A stretch of 64,000 nt of DNA, taken from Saururus chinensis (Eukaryota; Streptophyta; Magnoliopsida; Piperales; Saururaceae). Below are positions 12,920-24,250 of the stretch, in pieces. The notes under the pieces were generated by a model. The model searched no databases. It was not told the DNA's origin and saw only the letters and a program-made list of their open reading frames with translations. The position numbers were made by a program, and so were the translations under genes. Every line of letters begins with the position of its first letter. The first letter of the stretch is position 1. The stretch covers positions 39,541,178 to 39,605,177 of the forward strand of contig CP141143.1 in assembly GCA_035235625.1 (NCBI GenBank), in the 5' to 3' direction.

Positions 12920-13553
12920 CCCAATCTAACCCTTGCAGATTTTTTAGTTTTGAATGCTTGAATCACCTCCCCTCAACTAGCCATGACACCCCCTTTATAT
13001 AAAGGATTTGTCGGGAAGCCTAGTACCACTACGACTCGCCCAACCTTAGTTACAAATTTGGAATCCCAATCCCTGCCCCATTACAAATAGGAAACCGACC
13101 CACATACATGCTCAAAATAGTCCAAAAAGAGTCCTAACCCAACTAGAAGTATAGTTGATCTCTCCTTCAAGTTTTCCACCTCTCCTAGCACTCTTCGGAC
13201 TCCTACTCTGACTAGAAGTCCTCTCCTCGCATGCCATCTTATCTCAGCAAAGTTCTAGCTGCGTCCTCTTCCTACTTGGAGTCCTTGTCCTAGTAGGACT
13301 CTCTCCTTCTTTCAATTCCTAGTACGTTTAGGACTTCTAATTCGGGTAAATGGGCCCTGTGCGATCTGATCAACTTCGAACAGTTGTATCTCCCTCATCC
13401 GAACCCCGATTCGCATGTTCTTGGTGGCATTTCAAAGCTCTTTTTGTCTACTTTCCATCCATATTAGTTACTCTCATGAGAAGTTCAAGGGGTTTAGTAC
13501 CCCAATTTTCATGTGGTCGACTTTGGGAATTTAGAAAAATCTAGAACGTTACA
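12920..13553 (-). mobile_element. Truncated 3' LTR of long-LTR element (family G2)
   Basis: Runs parallel to 16955-17703: both begin cccaatc(t/c)aac and continue through ttttgaatgcttgaatcac, tttatataaaggatt and gggaagcctagtaccact. It ends ctagaacgttaca at 13553. The part left of 12920 does not match the other copy, so this LTR is truncated or recombined. Confidence 0.6.
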
Positions 13554-14022
13554 CTTCCCCTGTAAAAAGGAATTGCATCCCCGCAATTCTCCAAGGCCAA
13601 TATTACACAAGTTTGGCCCTAAAGGGCACACTCGCCCGTGCTAAGGTTTCACAGTAATCCCACTTAAGCGTCAGCTTCTGCTGCACACTCAAGTTAAAAG
13701 AATCACCACTAGGTAACATAACTTGAAGTGTGCACGTAAAAGTACCTCTATGTAGACCTTAGTACTCACGTCCCATACCATGAGTATTCGTGACACCACA
13801 GAAGTATATTTAACTAAGCACTAGTGCAACGAACCTTGGAGTTATCCATCGACATAATGTGTACCATACCACAGGTGTCAAATGGTTTCTCCTCGGCTAT
13901 TCCACAGCTCTTCTGCCATGAACACCTAGGGTGCTTCTTACCCAAACCCATCTGCCTCAACTAGATCATTAATTTTTGGACAACTTCAGACTTGCAGTTA
14001 GATAAATGGCTCTGATACCAAC
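13554..14022 (-). mobile_element. Short non-coding internal region with PBS
   Basis: About 470 bp between two LTR-like blocks. At its right edge, on the minus strand, lies TTGGTATCAGAGCCA (14021-14007), a good match to the initiator Met tRNA primer site. No gag-pol frame is present, so this is a non-autonomous element read on the minus strand. Confidence 0.6.
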
Positions 14023-17000
14023 TATCACGACCCGGATTTTTAAAATACCTTTTTATAATAGCATGACATGAAATTTTTTTTTTCTTAAATACAAAACAAA
14101 ATATTTGATTAAATATCCAAGTCATATAACTGGGGTTTACAAATACGGATATCAAATATTATGATATTATTACACGTCTCATAATTTAATAGAACAGCTC
14201 ATCCATCTAAGTACAAGTTCATCAATTGTCTGAAAATAATAACAAGTTGACTCTCACGCTAATGATACATTTACGTACCAGAGTTGTAGAAACGAAGAAC
14301 TTCATCTTGTGCATGCTTGTCTTGGTCTCGCTTGTCGTTGCCTGAAGAATCTGCAACCAACCAAATGAAACAACCACAACAACAACAATGGAATCTTTCT
14401 ACCTTCAAGAGAAGAGCTTCCATAAAGACAAAAGATTTATTAATGTTTTTTGGATTGGGCCAAAAATCACCCGATGTTAGTTGCCTACGTACTCATTAGA
14501 CAGCTTCTCCACTGTTTCCAACAAGATTGGATCTAGATGTAGTTCTGCCTAAAACTACACTATCCTCAGAAGCATTGCATCACACATGCAATGCGTAAAT
14601 ATTTTCAGTCAACCTACATTTTATACAAGTCCTTTAATCGTTCCACTTGTCTAATTAACAAGCAATATCAAACAATGTCATTAATTATCTCACAAATCCT
14701 TGTTCAATAATTCATACTAACAAATCTGCATTCACTCAGAGACAACTCGCCCATCGAGAAATCTCCAGACATAGGACTCCAACATGCAGAACATCAATAT
14801 ACAGTGACACATGTAAAGTAATATACAGAGCACTGAATATAACATAGCTCAGAAACATTGGCTAATCTTTAACCAATAAAGACCAACACAATGCACAAAA
14901 CAATGGACATCGTTCAGGAAATAATGCACTAATTGTTACCTGAAAGTACCGACTCCCGCTCAAAGGAGTAACTGTATGCTAACAAAAATCCTATCATCTC
15001 TAGAGATCCACTTGGATGAGCCATGGGTCTGGTGATGTAGGTATCAGCTGTGCTCATGGACACACTAGCCGGAGGTAGATGAGCCTTCCATGATGCTAAA
15101 AAACTTGGTTTGGGCATTTGTAGGGATCCATCATCCCAAAGGAGCAGAGACCACAAAGGTCTGAAAGATTACCACCATGGCTATTACCGTGAGCTTAAAC
15201 TTTGAGTCAGTATGTGATATCATGCAGCCACGTGAGGTAAAGGTACTAAAGACTAATCACAACATATCATGCAAGCTACAAACTTACACAATCGACAAGA
15301 TAACATGCTAATTTTAGACTGAGATATGTAAGCCTATGAACAAGACTATGGATATGAATTGATGGTCAGATGAACTGATCAAATCCATACAACCATGGAT
15401 TTGATTGAGACAAAAACAAACTAATCAAATAAGCAAACTAACATAACGAATTAGGTTGAACTAACTAGCAACATTTAGCATGACAACAAATCAAATCAAG
15501 GCCGAATGACTAACAATATTCAACAAGGTAACAAATCAAATCAAGGCTAAAATGACTAACAATAATCAACATTATAATAACTCACAGTGAGGCTGACACC
15601 TCTATCAACATTAAGCATGGTAATACATCAAGGTGAGGCTGGTACAATCACCAACATTCAATATAATAATGACTAAAGGTTAGGCTGATACAACCATCAA
15701 CATTCACCAAGACATAAATCAAAATAAGGTTGAGATAGAATAATTAAATTCCACAAGACTTGAATCAGGTTGACGGCTGAGATAAAATGATTTAATTCTA
15801 CAAAACATGAAACAAATTGATGGCTAAAATAGGATAATCTAATTCAGTAGAGTAATGACACTAATTAAGGCTAAAAACCCATTAAGGAAATCAGCATTAT
15901 AGTAGTACAATTCAAGGTTAATGCAAATTGACGAAATCAGTAATATAATACTATAAACTAGGGTTGCAAATCGATGATTAAATCCGCAAGCGTATAGCAT
16001 AAACTATGACTAAGAATTCATAAACAAAATCCACTAGAGTATAACATAAACTAGGGCTGGGAATCATGGATTTAATTAGAAAGGAATCATGGATTAAATC
16101 AGAAAGGAATCATGGACTAAATCAGTAAAAGTATGGCACTAATAAAGGCTGAAACTTTCAATCAAATCCAGCATGGTAATGACACGAATTTGCGGCTAAA
16201 ACCTATAATTACAATAAACAGAGTTCATGCACAATTCATGAATAAAATGAATAATTATATTCAGTAAAGTTCATGCACAAATTGGGACCAAAGTTTGATC
16301 AAAAGTCAGCAAAGTATGAGCAGGAATCAGGGCAAAAGTTTATGGTCAAAATCTACAAAGTATGAGTACGAATCAGGGCAAAAACCCATACTTGAAATCA
16401 ACAAGGTTCATGCACAAATCAGGGCCAAAACTTACGATTACACTCAGCAAAGTTAATGCATGAATTAGGGCTAAAACCAACACTTAAACTCAGCAAAGTT
16501 CATGCATGAATCAGGGCTAAAACCAATGATTAAACTCAGAAAAGTTCATGCATGAATCAGGGCTAAAACCAATGACAGCAAAGTTCATGCATAAATCAGG
16601 GTTAAAATGAATAATTAAACTCAGCAAAGTTCATACATGAATAAGGGAAAATAGATGCATTGAAAACCATTCTATTAAGGTCGACCTATGGCTCAAACAC
16701 AACATCCAAATCAGCATGATTATGGTTATAAAAGGATGCACCTATCTCTACCAATTTGCCCCCAATGCTCCTTGACCCAATACCGTCTCAACTATCTTGC
16801 AAACCAGTCTGCCCCTCGTTGAAAACTGCATCAAGCCTTGTTGAATTGCTGAGGATGGTTTGCCCCTTGGTTGAGTACACTCTCAACAGTTCCTCCAAGT
16901 TGTCAATGAAGTGTTTGCTACCCAACAGTCCTCCGGAATTGTGGCCAAAGCTCCCAATCCAACACTAGCAGATTTTTAAGTTTTGAATGCTTGAATCACA

Positions 17001-17703
17001 TCCCCTCAACCAGCCATGACTCCTCCTTTATATAAAGGATTGCTCGGGAAGCCTAGTACCACTAGGACTCGCCTAACCTTAGTTACAAATTCCGAATCCC
17101 AATCCCTACCCCATTATAAATAGGAAACTAGCCCACATACATGCTCAAAATAATCCCAAAAGAGTCCTAACCCAACTTGAAGTATAGCTGATCCCTCCTT
17201 CAAGTTTCCCACCTCTCCTAACACTCCTCGAACTCCTACTCCAGCTAGAAGTCCTCTACTCGCTTGCCATCTCGTCTCAACAAAGTTCTGGCTACGTCAT
17301 CTTCCTGCTTAGAGTCTTTGTTAGCTAGGACTCTCTCCCTCTTTGAATTCCTAGTACGTTTAGGACTCCCAACTCCTAGTATGTTTAGGACCCCCAACTC
17401 CTAGTATGTTTAGGACTCCCAACTCCTAGTACGTTTAGGGCTCCCGACTCATAGTATGTCTAGGACTCCCAACTCCTACTACATTTAGGACTCCCAACTC
17501 CTATTACATTTAGGACTCCCAACTCCTAATACGTTTAAGACTTCTAATTCCGGTAAACAGGCCTAGAGCTATCTGCTCAACTTTGAACGATCATATCTCC
17601 ATGGCCCAGGAGTCGTGTTCGAATGGACTAGAGCATTAAAAAATGACGGGTCCCGTGCAACGAAATATAGGAGGTTTTGATGATCATAAAATTTAGAACA
17701 TCA
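14023..17703 (-). mobile_element. Very long 5' LTR of non-autonomous retroelement (G2)
   Basis: Adjacent to the primer site; the edge reads TATCACGACCCGGATTTTT on the + strand. The right part (16955-17703) duplicates 12920-13553. The left part (14023-15560) duplicates 60949-62240 near the window end. About 3.7 kb, unusually long for an LTR, with many degenerate internal repeats around the words 'catgaatcagggctaaaacc' (16300-16650). A 75-residue minus-strand frame at 14929-15156 shares a block (SWKAHLPPASVSMST) with a frame at 61841-62191. It is an LTR-embedded frame, not a host gene. Confidence 0.55.
17350..17549. repeat. 25-bp minisatellite, eight units
   Basis: Eight consecutive 25-bp units of the type cctagtatgtttaggactcc + caact. 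The paired LTR at 13315-13340 holds a single unit, so the expansion arose inside this LTR copy after insertion. Confidence 0.93.
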
Positions 17704-17872
17704 GCCACTTGGGGTCAATGAGCCTCTGTAAGCCTTAACTTCATAACATAGATGGGGAGGGTAGACTTTAGAACACTTGAAGGCCAAATGTAGGTAGTTC
17801 ATGGTTTGATGGGGCAAGGCTGTACACTTAAACATGGCTGCCGTAACGTAGAGACCCTTGGACTTGTACTTA

Positions 17873-18651
17873 TGAAGTTGGAGACTTTTGAGGGAAAGTC
17901 ATATTATATTTGAAAGAATGTTAATGCATGCTTAGTTGTTATACTTTCAATGAATTGGCATATAATATTCCTTGAAATAGAATTCATGTTAGTTACTATA
18001 TTCATTCCTATAGAATGTTGTTGCTAAATAATTCTTGAAAGTCTTATAGTTTTAGTTTGTCTATCCCACTGGGTATATTCAAATACTCAGTATCCATTTT
18101 AACACAATTTTTTTAAAGGAATAACCGAGTGGGGACTCTTGTGCAAAGAAAGAACGTAAAACTCTTAATTCTATTTAAGATTTCCTAATCTAGATATTAA
18201 ACTTTAGATTAGTATGTAATATTAAGATATAGACACGGGAATAGTAAGTACTTGTAGTTATGTGTAGTATACAAATTGGTATGTACTCGTGCCAAGACTA
18301 TGTGGGATTTAGTTGTAATTTTATTATATCTTTTATCTATATATATATATATATTAAAAAATAAATTAAAAAATCTGGGATGTGACAATTAGTGTGAGCC
18401 CAAACAAGTCAATTATATCTTACTAATTGAATCAATCTAGACAATCTGAAAATAAATTAAAAAAATTCTAGTGTCATGTAGAAGGAGCGGGATCAAGTAG
18501 GGATTGTGTAACAAGAGGAATATATAGTACTTGACTTGTTTGACTGACCTTGGTGCTAACCAATTTTGTATTTTAAACAACTTTGTGGCGAACAATCTAT
18601 GAAAAGAACCTCTCTATGCCAAATTTGTAGCTTTCTTTGTAATATTTCATT
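17873..18651. repeat. Segmental duplication block D, copy 1
   Basis: Near-identical in order to 24866-25617. Shared words include gaatgttaatgcatgc, agttactatattcattcc and gaaggagcgggatcaagtag. A short TA microsatellite sits at 18338-18354 and at the matching place in copy 2 (about 25331-25347). The copy ends at the left terminus of the Pack-MULE-like insertion. Confidence 0.9.
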
Positions 18652-18990
18652 GGGAAAATTATTTAAATAATAATTTAAAAAAAATTACCAAATCGACCCA
18701 CTTTGGGAAATATTTCCTAAAGTGGTGTTGGTTTTCGCCACATAGGCGCTAGTTAAGCGGCTGGTGCCTATGTGACTTTTTTTTTACATTTTAATTGATT
18801 TTGTCTTTTAGAACAACGAAATCAAGTTTAGGGTTTAACTTGATTTCGTCATTCTAAAGGATGAAATTATGTTAAGTTGATTTCGTCCTTCTAAAGGACG
18901 AAATCCTTTAGAAGGACGAAATCACATTGAACTTTTTTTTTAACAAAAGAACTTCATGGAACTATAGGTTGTCTGTGGGATCGACGTCTG

Positions 18991-19262
18991 CAGGTAGTGG
19001 ACGAGTTCCACGACGCCCAAGTGTGGTGGACCTACGGGCAATCCAAGCCCTCGGGGACCACCAACACCTGGAATTCAACTGTGGCCACCGACCACAAGTA
19101 GTACATCTTCCACCGCGACCACCAGTGGCTCATGGAGGACTATCTCCGGCATGTCATGGTTGAGGGCAAGGCCATTGAGCTGAAGTCCAGGAAGAGGAAG
19201 AGGAAGAGGAAGATCTTCACCAATGTGAGTAGAACCACATGGTGTTCAAGCACCCAGCCACG
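18991..19262 (+). pseudogene. Captured AAA-ATPase (BCS1-like/ASD type) fragment
   Basis: The frame from 18991 reads VVDEFHDAQVWWTYGQSKPS, continues with an FHRDHQWLMEDYLRHVM block after a TAG stop, then VEGKAIELKSRKRK and IFTN. After a frame change it reads NHMVFKHPATC. Order and spacing match the N-terminal half of plant mitochondrial/ER AAA-ATPases of the ASD/AATP1 family: the beta-rich stretch, then the helix 'YLxHVxxEGKAIxxKxRxRKLFTN', then 'HVxFEHPATF', ahead of the P-loop domain. The P-loop itself is absent. A GAGGAA slippage has lengthened the Arg/Lys run. It is a fragment inside a transposon with no function of its own evident. Confidence 0.7.
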
Positions 19263-19937
19263 TGTTGAGACAGTGCATCACTCTTACTACAGCAAACCCA
19301 TGTTAATGCTCCAGTTTTTATATTAATCATGGCAGCTCCAAAATTCATTCCTGTAAGTATAAAAAAAAATACAAACAGAAACAATGAATAACATTTAAGA
19401 CATGCTTAGAAAAGAGTTTTTACATACATAGTTTTATCAAATAATTAGTAGATAAGTAACAAATTAGTTAATACGCTAAAGCTAAGAGGGCCAAGAGAGT
19501 ACCAACTGCAGCAAGTGTTTTATTTGGTTGGCAATCGACATTCCATATAGTATATGGCAATGATGTTATTCTATGAATTCTTCTTTGCAATGTGGGAATA
19601 CGGTGGCTGAAATCTACTGGTTCATAAAGATTCAGAAGGCAGACTGACCCACTGCTTGTTCTTGACCCAAGTGTGGCCACCCTTTTCTATTTTGTGAAGG
19701 GTCACTTTTGCAGGCGTGAGTTGGCAATACCATTATTCAGCATGTCGAGTGATTTCATTGTTTTGAACGACAAAATCACCACACTTAGTTCATTTTTTTT
19801 CTATAACTTTTTTTTCTCTAACCCCTACTATCCATGCCCACGTCCCCCCTCGCCTCACTTTTTTCTCTGACCCCGGCTCTCCATGCCCACCTCCCCCTCA
19901 CCTCTCTCTGGCCCCGACCCCGGTCCTACCAACTTTG

Positions 19938-20120
19938 ACCCAGACCCAGACAGCTTCCCTCCCCACCCTCCTCCATCTCTCCCCTTCAACCAGGACCACA
20001 GTTGCTTTATCGCCGGCACTGACCGTGGCTTCCGCATCTACAACTGAGACCCTTTCCGCTAGATCTTCCACCTGGATTTCAACCACAGCTCTGGTGCCCT
20101 TGGACGCCTATCTCCCAGAC
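19938..20120 (+). pseudogene. Captured ATG18/WIPI WD-repeat fragment, copy 1
   Basis: Reads [20 protein letters not shown], then IYN, a TGA stop, DPFR, a TAG stop, and IFHLDF. This is the first WD-repeat blade of plant ATG18/WIPI phosphoinositide-binding autophagy proteins (family pattern 'SFNQDxxCFAxGTDxGFRIYNCDPFREIFRRDF'). A proline-rich leader precedes it, as in the N-termini of these proteins. The second copy at 26116-26296 shares the TAG stop after DPFR but has TAC where this copy has TGA. The TAG therefore predates the duplication and the TGA is later. Confidence 0.72.
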
Positions 20121-20445
20121 CACCTACACTTCCAATTTTCTTTTAAAGTTCAATATGATTTCGTCCTTCTGAAAAGGACGAAATCAACATAACATAATTT
20201 CGTCCTTTGGAAGGATGAAATCATTTAATTTTTTTTAAAATGATTTTGTCATTTAAAATGACAAAATCAACTTAAACTTGATTTTGTAGATCTAAAGGAT
20301 GAAATCAGTTAATTTTTTTTTTAAAAAAAATCATGCAAGCACCAGCTGCTTGGCTGGCGCCTGAGTGGTGAAAACCAACTCCACTTTCGGAAATGGGTTG
20401 ATTTGGTAATTATTTTTTTAAAATTATTATTTAAATAATTTTCCC

Positions 20446-21040
20446 TTTTTCCTTTCATCTATCAAAATTATATTTTTAATTATTTTCTAATTTTCTAAAT
20501 TCCAACCTCTCCTCATTGGTACAACGGGCTCAAATCAAACATGATGTTGTTTTGCTCGAGAGATATTATCTATTTGAAGAATATTATTTTTTGAATAATA
20601 CTGTATTAACACGAATAGTTGACGAAAGTCATTACACAAACTCCATTGTGAGTGTAGAACAGTGAGCCCTACTATTAATGGTATTTAGACGATGAAGAAT
20701 TTTATTTCAAAATATACATCGAAGGTGAAATGCATCACACGCCTTCCCACCAACAACGCCCATGCCCACACGCGTAAGCTCCCCACCACCCCCACTGGGG
20801 ACCAGGGTCTGGAGCTATTCTCTCCACTCATAGCCCAACCGACATTTCTAGTAGCCACCTTTCATTTCCCCAACAAACCTTTTTAATTCTCTTGTTTTGG
20901 ACTTGGATGGTAGCCAAATATGAATAGGTACATTGATCCCTCCGTCTCTCCCCTTCTACCACCTTCATTTTCCGTAGAGATCCAAGCACACAAGTTTACG
21001 GACAACAGATTTTCTTGAAAATGAAGAAGAAGGTCAAAAT
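20446..21040. repeat. Duplicated bHLH-upstream block P, copy 1
   Basis: Matches 25618-26115 and 26571-27165. Shared words include aacatgatg(t/c)tgttttgctc, actccattgtgagtgtag and ttatttcaaaata. The third copy lies directly upstream of the bHLH gene, so copies 1 and 2 look like displaced duplicates of its 5' flank. Similarity fades near 21040, soon after the ggacaacagattttcttgaa word. Confidence 0.85.
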
Positions 21041-21310
21041 TGTTGTGTTGACGATTGAATGGCCTACCAAGGCAATCGATCGGCAACACTAAATTTTTGA
21101 CAAATTTCCAATATAGCCGATCGAACAGCCATGCAGGGCGTTCAAATGGCTACACTACAGTTCTACTATTTTTGAAATTATGCTCATTTCAATGTTTTTA
21201 CTCCATTTAATGTTTCTAATGGTTATAGAAAGTGTATTATGTTGAATTGGGCTATTGGAGGTGTGGAATTGATGATGAAAGTGTATGGATTATGTTTAGG
21301 TGTTGTCTTG

Positions 21311-21533
21311 GGAAGCGTTTTCTATGCTCCCTGTTCAATATGCGCCGAGCGTAAGGAACGCATGGGATCCGTTGGATTTCAAGATGGGTGGCGCACACGC
21401 TAGCGCACGTTAGCGTAAGTATTACTTACGCTAACGTGCGCTAGCGTGTGCGCCACCCATCTTGAAATCCAACGACTCCCTGGCGTTCCTTACGCTCGGC
21501 GCATAGTGAGAGTGGAGCATAGAAAATGCTTCC
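21311..21533. mobile_element. Hairpin MITE with 9-bp target duplication (Mutator-type)
   Basis: A 223-bp palindrome. The termini GGAAGCGTTTTCTATGCTCC (21311-21330) and its complement (21514-21533) differ at one base. The inner arms are a perfect inverted repeat from 21370 to 21474, centred on 21422. Further out, arms reading gcgccgagcgtaaggaacgc pair exactly. The flanks gttgtcttg at 21302-21310 and 21534-21542 are identical 9-mers, as expected for a Mutator-superfamily insertion. It has no coding capacity. The CG-rich core (gcgcacacgctagcgcacgt) is unlike the surrounding AT-rich DNA. Confidence 0.9.
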
Positions 21534-22693
21534 GTTGTCTTGTGGTATCATATTATGTTGATAATTATACATGTTGATATTGAAGTACGTTGGAACTTGG
21601 AATGTTGGAATTCTAGTAATTAGAATATGTTTCCAGTAGGGATGTTATATAGCAAATGGTGAGATGTGTTCCCTTATAATATGGATGGTTTATGGGAAAT
21701 TGATGAGATCATGTTGTGGCTTATTGTGTGGAAAATCATGCTTGTGGGAATGAGCGCTCGATTCTACATTGATGGATTTTGTTTTGATTTAAGTTAGAAT
21801 TCATTATTTCAAATGTGTTAAGCATGCATAGGTTGCCTTATGAGTTTATATCAAAACATTGATTGTATGCTTAGGATATGCATGAACACACATGTATGGG
21901 GAACCTACGATGACATTGTAGTTAATTATGAGGTGATTATGATGCATGAAGGGACTAATTAGGACCACGTTCCATGTGTTGGAACCCACGTAGGTCTTGC
22001 TCCCAAATGTATCATGTTATCATGCATCATGGATTGGTATTCATGGACGAAGTTTTACTGATGTTTAACCGGAATTAATCGATTGTATGCAATGCTTGAG
22101 ATTGCGTGCCAGATTAATCGCTCGATGAATTAATCTAAACTTGGTTGGTCCGAAAGGACATGTTTTCGATTTAAGTTCCTGTGTGGAACGTGTTTACTCC
22201 CCAGGTTGAGTCTAGTGAAATGGAATTATGTGGGGACGAGTTGTGCACTTATGTTGTGTACTTATCTTGTAGATTTGAGATTATTATTAGTGTCATCTGG
22301 ACCCTGAGAATCTAGAGTGGTATGCCGTGTGCACCCGCTACCACTTGTTCTAGGGTTCCCTGTGTGGGAATTCGGGCTCTCCCCTCCGCAGGAGATGTCC
22401 CTGGGCAAACACCCCTGCTCTAGATTCTCTGTGTGAGAATGGGACATCCTTGGCGAGGATCATCCAAGACGAGCAACATTAGGGATTGACAACCACGACT
22501 CTTTTTCATTTCCTATGTGAAAATTTGACCGTGTCTCTCCTTCGTGGCCTTGACAGTTTTCTACCTGTGTGGCAATACTTGTGTTTACTCCTTGATGGAG
22601 GCATTCACCATTTGTATGGATGCATGTTTATTATGAATGCTATGCATTATTGTGTATCATGTGTTTGACACGATTGTCGTGTAGGGTGAATGT

Positions 22694-23135
22694 GGTTTAT
22701 GTGATATGAATACATGATCAGAAATGGTGTGATTGAGACACTATTATGCAGGTTTATGTGATATGAATGCATGATCAGAAATGGTGTGATTGAGACACTA
22801 TTATGCAGGTTTATGTGATATGAATGTATGATAAAAAATGGTGTGATTGAGACACTATTATGTAGGTTTATGTGATATGAATGCATGATCAGAAATGGTG
22901 TGATTGAGAGACTATTATGCAGGTTTATGTGATATGAATGTATGATAAAAAATAGTGTGATTGAGACACTATTATGCAGGTTTATGTGATATGAATGCAT
23001 GATCATAAATGGTGTGATTGAGACACTATTATGCATGTTTATGGGATATAAATGCGTGATCAGAAAGTGTGTGATTGAGACACTATTATGCAGGTTCATG
23101 TGATATGAATGTATGATCAGAAAGTGGTATAGCAA
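22694..23135. repeat. 57-bp tandem repeat, about 7.7 units
   Basis: Units begin ggtttatgtgatatgaatgc at 22694, 22751, 22808, 22865, 22922, 22979, 23036 and 23093 (last partial). Because 57 is divisible by three, the minus strand stays open (22647-23210, 187 residues) with a 19-residue repeat around SYHINLHNSVSIT. No start context, intron structure or known family supports a protein, so it is treated as a satellite-like array. Confidence 0.93.
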
Positions 23136-23869
23136 GTTAATCTTAGAGCTGAATTGCTTCATTGCCATGCCATCATGTTTTCTGATTATTATAGTTATAT
23201 TCACAACCATTATTGAGTTTTTATACTCCCCCCACTTTCTTGTTTTGTTTTGGGGCTGTGTGGTGTGACACGCAAACAGACAGGATCCTCTTTATGAGGA
23301 AAAGTCGGAGAGAGCTTGGGAGTAGTCGGGAGGCTTCTAGTCTTGCATGTCTCTTCGTTTATCTTGTTTTGATGTTAGGAACTTATGGATGATCTTTGTT
23401 TTATATTTGTGATATACTATGTCTTTAGTTTCGTTTGAGACCTTGTTTGGAGCCAAGTGTGTGGCTATGGATCATTAGTATGTGGGTTTGAGATTGTGGT
23501 TTAATTTAGAGTTTAACTATTTTGGTTCTACCTATTTACTCTTGCTCAAAGTAGTGCGTAAACTCCGTAAATTAGACCGCCCGTGGTTGGGGCATAAGTC
23601 TTCCGCTATTTCCTTAATTGTTTTCAAACCGTCGCCCCTGTGCGTTGGTCCGGCCCCAGAGAGTGGGCATTTGCATGCTCAGGTAAGTAGTATCATGGAT
23701 CTGCTCTTACTTGTTTGATCATGTGCCCCATGAGCATAGGTGTGTCTTGCCTTTGGAAAAGTCCATGGTGTCTAGTTACTCCCCAAAGGTTAAGGTGATG
23801 CTCTAGTAACATTCCCTTCTTTTTCAACGCTGGCACTTATTAATTGTAATGAGCTTCAGTTGTCGGTAG

Positions 23870-24250
23870 TATAATAAGAGTAAGTTGTATGTTTCAGATT
23901 CTCAGTATGTTATACGTGTAAGATCTAGAGTAAGTGTGAGCTTATAAGGAAGATAGTAAGAGTAAGTTTATGAGTATGAGTAAGATTGTACGAGTAAGTT
24001 GGTGAGACTTTGTTTCAGACGGTAAGTGTAAGTGTAAGTGTAAGCTTCTAAGGAAGATGTAAGAGTACGTTTATGTGTAAGAGTAAGATTGTATGAGTAA
24101 GGTCATACAAGTAAGTTTGTACGAATAAGGTTGTACGAGTAGGTGTATGTTGTAAGTGTAAGCGTACGCTTGTATGAGTAAACTAATAAGACTGATTCAA
24201 AGTGTAAGTGTAAGAGCATGTTATATGAGTAAGTGTAAGTTCAGCTTGTA
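23870..24250. repeat. Degenerate GTAAGT / GAGTAAGT array
   Basis: Dozens of imperfect gtaagt, gagtaag and gtgtaag words in series, for example gtaagtgtaagtgtaagtgt near 24021-24041. Low-complexity array with no coding potential. Each unit resembles a 5' splice site. Confidence 0.8.

Larger units (their letters stand above)
18652..20445 (+). mobile_element. Pack-MULE-like element carrying two host-gene fragments
   Basis: A 1.79-kb element with terminal inverted repeats starting GGGAAAATTATTTAAATAAT (18652) and ending in its complement (20445). Similarity between the two ends continues through tggcgcc-type words and the hairpin-rich gatttcgtcc...ggacgaaatc stretches, giving arms of roughly 300 bp. 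The flanks tatttcatt (18643-18651) and tttttcctt (20446-20454) agree at 7 of 9 bases, fitting an aged 9-bp Mutator-type duplication. The duplicated locus at 25600-25630 reads straight through and serves as the empty site. The interior holds AAA-ATPase and ATG18-like fragments and no transposase. Confidence 0.78.
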
